Part shown: positions 6,252-7,694 of the stretch, one piece after another | Numbering within the stretch: the stretch's first letter is position 1 | Layout of the letters: each line of letters begins with the position of its first letter | NCBI GenBank assembly: GCA_902805995.1 | Contig: CADCUU010000081.1 | Span: 1-7,694, forward strand | DNA length: 7,694 bases | Origin: an uncultured Rubellimicrobium sp. | GTDB taxonomy: Bacteria; Pseudomonadota; Alphaproteobacteria; Rhodobacterales; Rhodobacteraceae | Direction of reading: 5' to 3' | Notes under the pieces: model-generated | Database searches by the model: none | What the model was told of the DNA's origin: nothing | What the model saw: only the letters and a program-made list of their open reading frames with translations | Program-made: the position numbers and the translations under genes

Positions 6252-6602
6252 ATGCCCCGATCCCACCGCATCCGCTTCGCCGAGGCCGCTCCGGAGCCCC
6301 TGCCCCCAGCGGCCGATCCCGTCTGCGCGCTCTGCGGGCGAGTCATCCCCCAGGACGCGCCCAAGAGCCTCCATCACCTCGTCCCCAAGATGAAGGGCGG
6401 CACGCATGGGCCAACGGTGCTCCTCCACCATCTCTGCCACAAGGAGATCCACGCGACCCTGTCGGAGACGGAACTGGCGCGCGACTTCTCCACACCCGAG
6501 GCGCTGCGCGCCCATCCAAGGCTCGCGCGGTTCATCGACTGGGTGCGGAAGCGCCCGCCGCAGTTCCTGTCCCGCGTGCCGAAAGGGCGGGTGCGGCACT
6601 GA
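6252..6602 (+). CDS. Small HNH-type zinc-binding protein (putative endonuclease)
   Basis: This 116-residue stand-alone protein has an HNH-like core in the order CALCGR (Cys25, Cys28), LHHLVPK (40-46), GPTVLLHHLCHKEIH (53-67). In the usual HNH pattern a C-x-x-C knuckle, a His-His pair, an Asn, then C-x-x-C-H and a last His are expected. Here His59 stands where the third Cys normally lies and Thr55 where the Asn lies, so the zinc set would be Cys25, Cys28, His59 and Cys62. The C-terminal third (TPEALRAHPRLARFIDWVRKRPPQF) is basic and helical. Small proteins of this type are common in Alphaproteobacteria and generally annotated HNH endonuclease; their biology is unknown. ATG 6252 is chosen because the residues upstream in this frame are low-complexity antisense of the flavoprotein. 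No good ribosome site precedes it, which leaves the start somewhat open. It is divergent from the flavoprotein gene. Confidence 0.82.
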   Translation: MPRSHRIRFAEAAPEPLPPAADPVCALCGRVIPQDAPKSLHHLVPKMKGGTHGPTVLLHHLCHKEIHATLSETELARDFSTPEALRAHPRLARFIDWVRKRPPQFLSRVPKGRVRH

Positions 6603-6723
6603 CCTCTCGTACCGCTCGCGCGGAGTTTCCCCGAGGCGGCACCGCACGGTCCGCTTTCCGCTTTCCCGGGCCGCCCAAGAACCATAAGCTCCTCAGCGAG
6701 TGACGAAAACCCCACCTTGACCG

Positions 6724-6754
6724 GTCCCCTGCGGGCCGTCAGGGAAGAGGGGAC
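6724..6754 (+). repeat. Inverted repeat in the leader of the DUF2125 gene
   Basis: GTCCCCT (6724-6730) and AGGGGAC (6748-6754) are exact inverted partners with a 17-base loop. An alternative inner stem, CCCTG (6727-6731) with CAGGG (6740-6744), would exclude the outer one. The structure ends 21 bases before the start codon. It may be an mRNA leader hairpin or the terminator of the upstream HNH gene, but it has no T run. Confidence 0.3.
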
Positions 6755-6762
6755 ATTGAACA

Positions 6763-6768
6763 GGGGAG
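6763..6768 (+). promoter_or_regulatory. Ribosome binding site of the DUF2125 gene
   Basis: GGGGAG with a 7-base spacer precedes the ATG at 6776. It fixes the start of the plus-strand gene and argues against the long antisense frame in this region. Confidence 0.75.
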
Positions 6769-6775
6769 TTCTTCT

Positions 6776-7694
6776 ATGACCGCATTCGCTCGCAGGTCGG
6801 CCGTTTCGGCCGCGGCCCTCGTGGCGGCCCTCGCCGCCGGGCCCGCCTTGGCCGAGGTGACCGCCCAGCAGGTCTGGGACGATTGGAAGGGCCAGATGGG
6901 GATGTATGGCGAAGACGCCATCACCATCGGGTCGGAAACCTATGAAGGCGGCGTGCTGACGGTCACCGACCTTGGCATCAACGTCGAGGGCGAGGACGGC
7001 GGCACCGCCACCGGCACCCTGCCCGAACTGGTGCTGACCGAGAACGGCGACGGCACCGTCACCGTCACCATGTCCGAGGAATACGCCTTCGACATCTCCA
7101 CCCCGGCCAATGCCGAGGAAGGGACCGAGGCCTCCGAGGTCGCCATCGCGCTGCGCCACACCGGCCTCGAGATGACCGTCTCGGGCGAGCCGGGCGCGCT
7201 GACCTATGATCTGTCCGCCGCGCGCTACGCGCTGGAGCTCGACAGCGTCACCGAAGCGGGCGTGGAGGTTCCGGCCGAGGCCCTGGTCGCCTTCAACGAC
7301 GTGTCGGGCAGCTACACCTCTACCACCGGCGAGACGCGCGACGTCACCTACGACCTCACGGCCGCGTCGATGGACCTCCTCCTCGACATCACCAACAGCG
7401 AGGACGGCACGACGGCCATGATCTCGGGCAAGGTGGAGGACGTGGCGACGCAGGCCATGATGACCATGCCGCTCGACCCCGCGACCGCGCCCGAGCAGAT
7501 GATGATGAACGGCCTGTCCTTCGACGGCGGCTACACGACCGCCGGCGGCAGCTACATGTTCGAGTTCACCGACCCGGAATCGGGCCCGACGAGCGGCAGC
7601 TTCACCACCGGCGGCAGCTCGCTCGATGTCGCGGCGAGCAAGGACTCCATGGCCTACAGCGCGACCGCGACGGAGGTGGCGCTGCAAGCCACCA
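6776..7694 (+). CDS. DUF2125-family exported protein, 3' end outside window
   Basis: The plus-strand frame from ATG 6776 is open to the window end and gives 306 residues. A clear signal peptide covers residues 1-26 (MTAFARRSAVSAAALVAALA, then AGPALA before EVTAQQVWDDW), so the protein is secreted to the periplasm or beyond. The mature part is acidic, rich in Thr, Gly and Asp/Glu, with alternating polar and hydrophobic residues (VLTVTDLGINVEGED, GDGTVTVTMSEEYAFDIS, LTYDLSAARYALELDSV) that suggest repeated beta-strands. The opening EVTAQQVWDDWKGQ and this strand-rich character match the DUF2125 proteins common in Rhodobacteraceae, about 500 residues long. The function of that family is unknown. 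The ribosome site at 6763-6768 supports the start. The HNH gene ends 173 bases upstream, and no convincing promoter was found in that gap. The gene is cut by the window edge, not broken. Confidence 0.85.
   Translation, partial: MTAFARRSAVSAAALVAALAAGPALAEVTAQQVWDDWKGQMGMYGEDAITIGSETYEGGVLTVTDLGINVEGEDGGTATGTLPELVLTENGDGTVTVTMSEEYAFDISTPANAEEGTEASEVAIALRHTGLEMTVSGEPGALTYDLSAARYALELDSVTEAGVEVPAEALVAFNDVSGSYTSTTGETRDVTYDLTAASMDLLLDITNSEDGTTAMISGKVEDVATQAMMTMPLDPATAPEQMMMNGLSFDGGYTTAGGSYMFEFTDPESGPTSGSFTTGGSSLDVAASKDSMAYSATATEVALQAT

Noticed and set aside
5534..6703. Open frame of 389 residues on the plus strand across the flavoprotein and HNH genes
   Set aside because: It is antisense to the flavoprotein and out of frame with the HNH gene, with Arg/Ala/Gly/Pro-rich low-complexity composition and no recognisable motif.
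6717..6745. TTGACC as a -35 box for the DUF2125 gene
   Set aside because: At 16-19 bases downstream only CAGGGA-like sequences are found, with no resemblance to a -10 box, so a promoter cannot be supported.
6374..7687. Open frame of 437 residues on the minus strand
   Set aside because: It is Arg/Gly/His-rich and low in complexity, and lies opposite a plus-strand gene with a good ribosome site, signal peptide and DUF2125 character. It arises from the lack of stops in GC-rich DNA.

Overview
The window is GC-rich, densely coded DNA that reads as an alphaproteobacterial chromosome, most likely a member of the Rhodobacteraceae (Roseobacter/Rhodobacter group). This assignment rests on the lptE-holA pair, a DUF2125-type exported protein, the style of the TIGR03862-like flavoprotein and the codon use. 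It is an inference from recognised protein families, not from a marker gene.

Layout. Positions 1-1242 (+) carry the 3' end of lptE (LPS-assembly lipoprotein) and a complete holA (DNA polymerase III delta). holA appears to start on a CTG codon that overlaps the lptE stop. Positions 1288-4811 (-) hold an exopolysaccharide-type yjb/gfc locus, read in the order yjbH (outer-membrane beta-barrel), yjbF (lipoprotein, ATGA overlap), then two tandem paralogous genes for 78- and 80-residue exported proteins with the same 37-residue C-terminal tail. A strong hairpin terminator lies between the two small genes and another hairpin lies between them and holA. Positions 4919-6109 (-) encode a HI0933/TIGR03862-type FAD flavoprotein. 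Positions 6252-6602 (+) encode a small HNH-type zinc protein, divergent from the flavoprotein. From 6776 to the window end (+) runs the first ~306 residues of an exported DUF2125-family protein.

How the genes work together. LptE and HolA are unrelated in function but are commonly neighbours, as in the E. coli leuS-lptE-holA region. YjbH and YjbF are the outer-membrane and lipoprotein parts of an incompletely understood polysaccharide secretion or modification system. The two small proteins resemble YjbE/GfcA of enterobacteria in architecture (signal peptide, low-complexity linker, hydrophobic segment, polar tail), but no YjbG/GfcC gene is visible here. The yjbH-yjbF-small gene cluster is the most interesting part of the window. 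The remaining genes look like ordinary chromosomal background. No tRNA, rRNA, CRISPR array, insertion sequence or prophage gene was seen, and no gap between genes exceeds about 175 bases.
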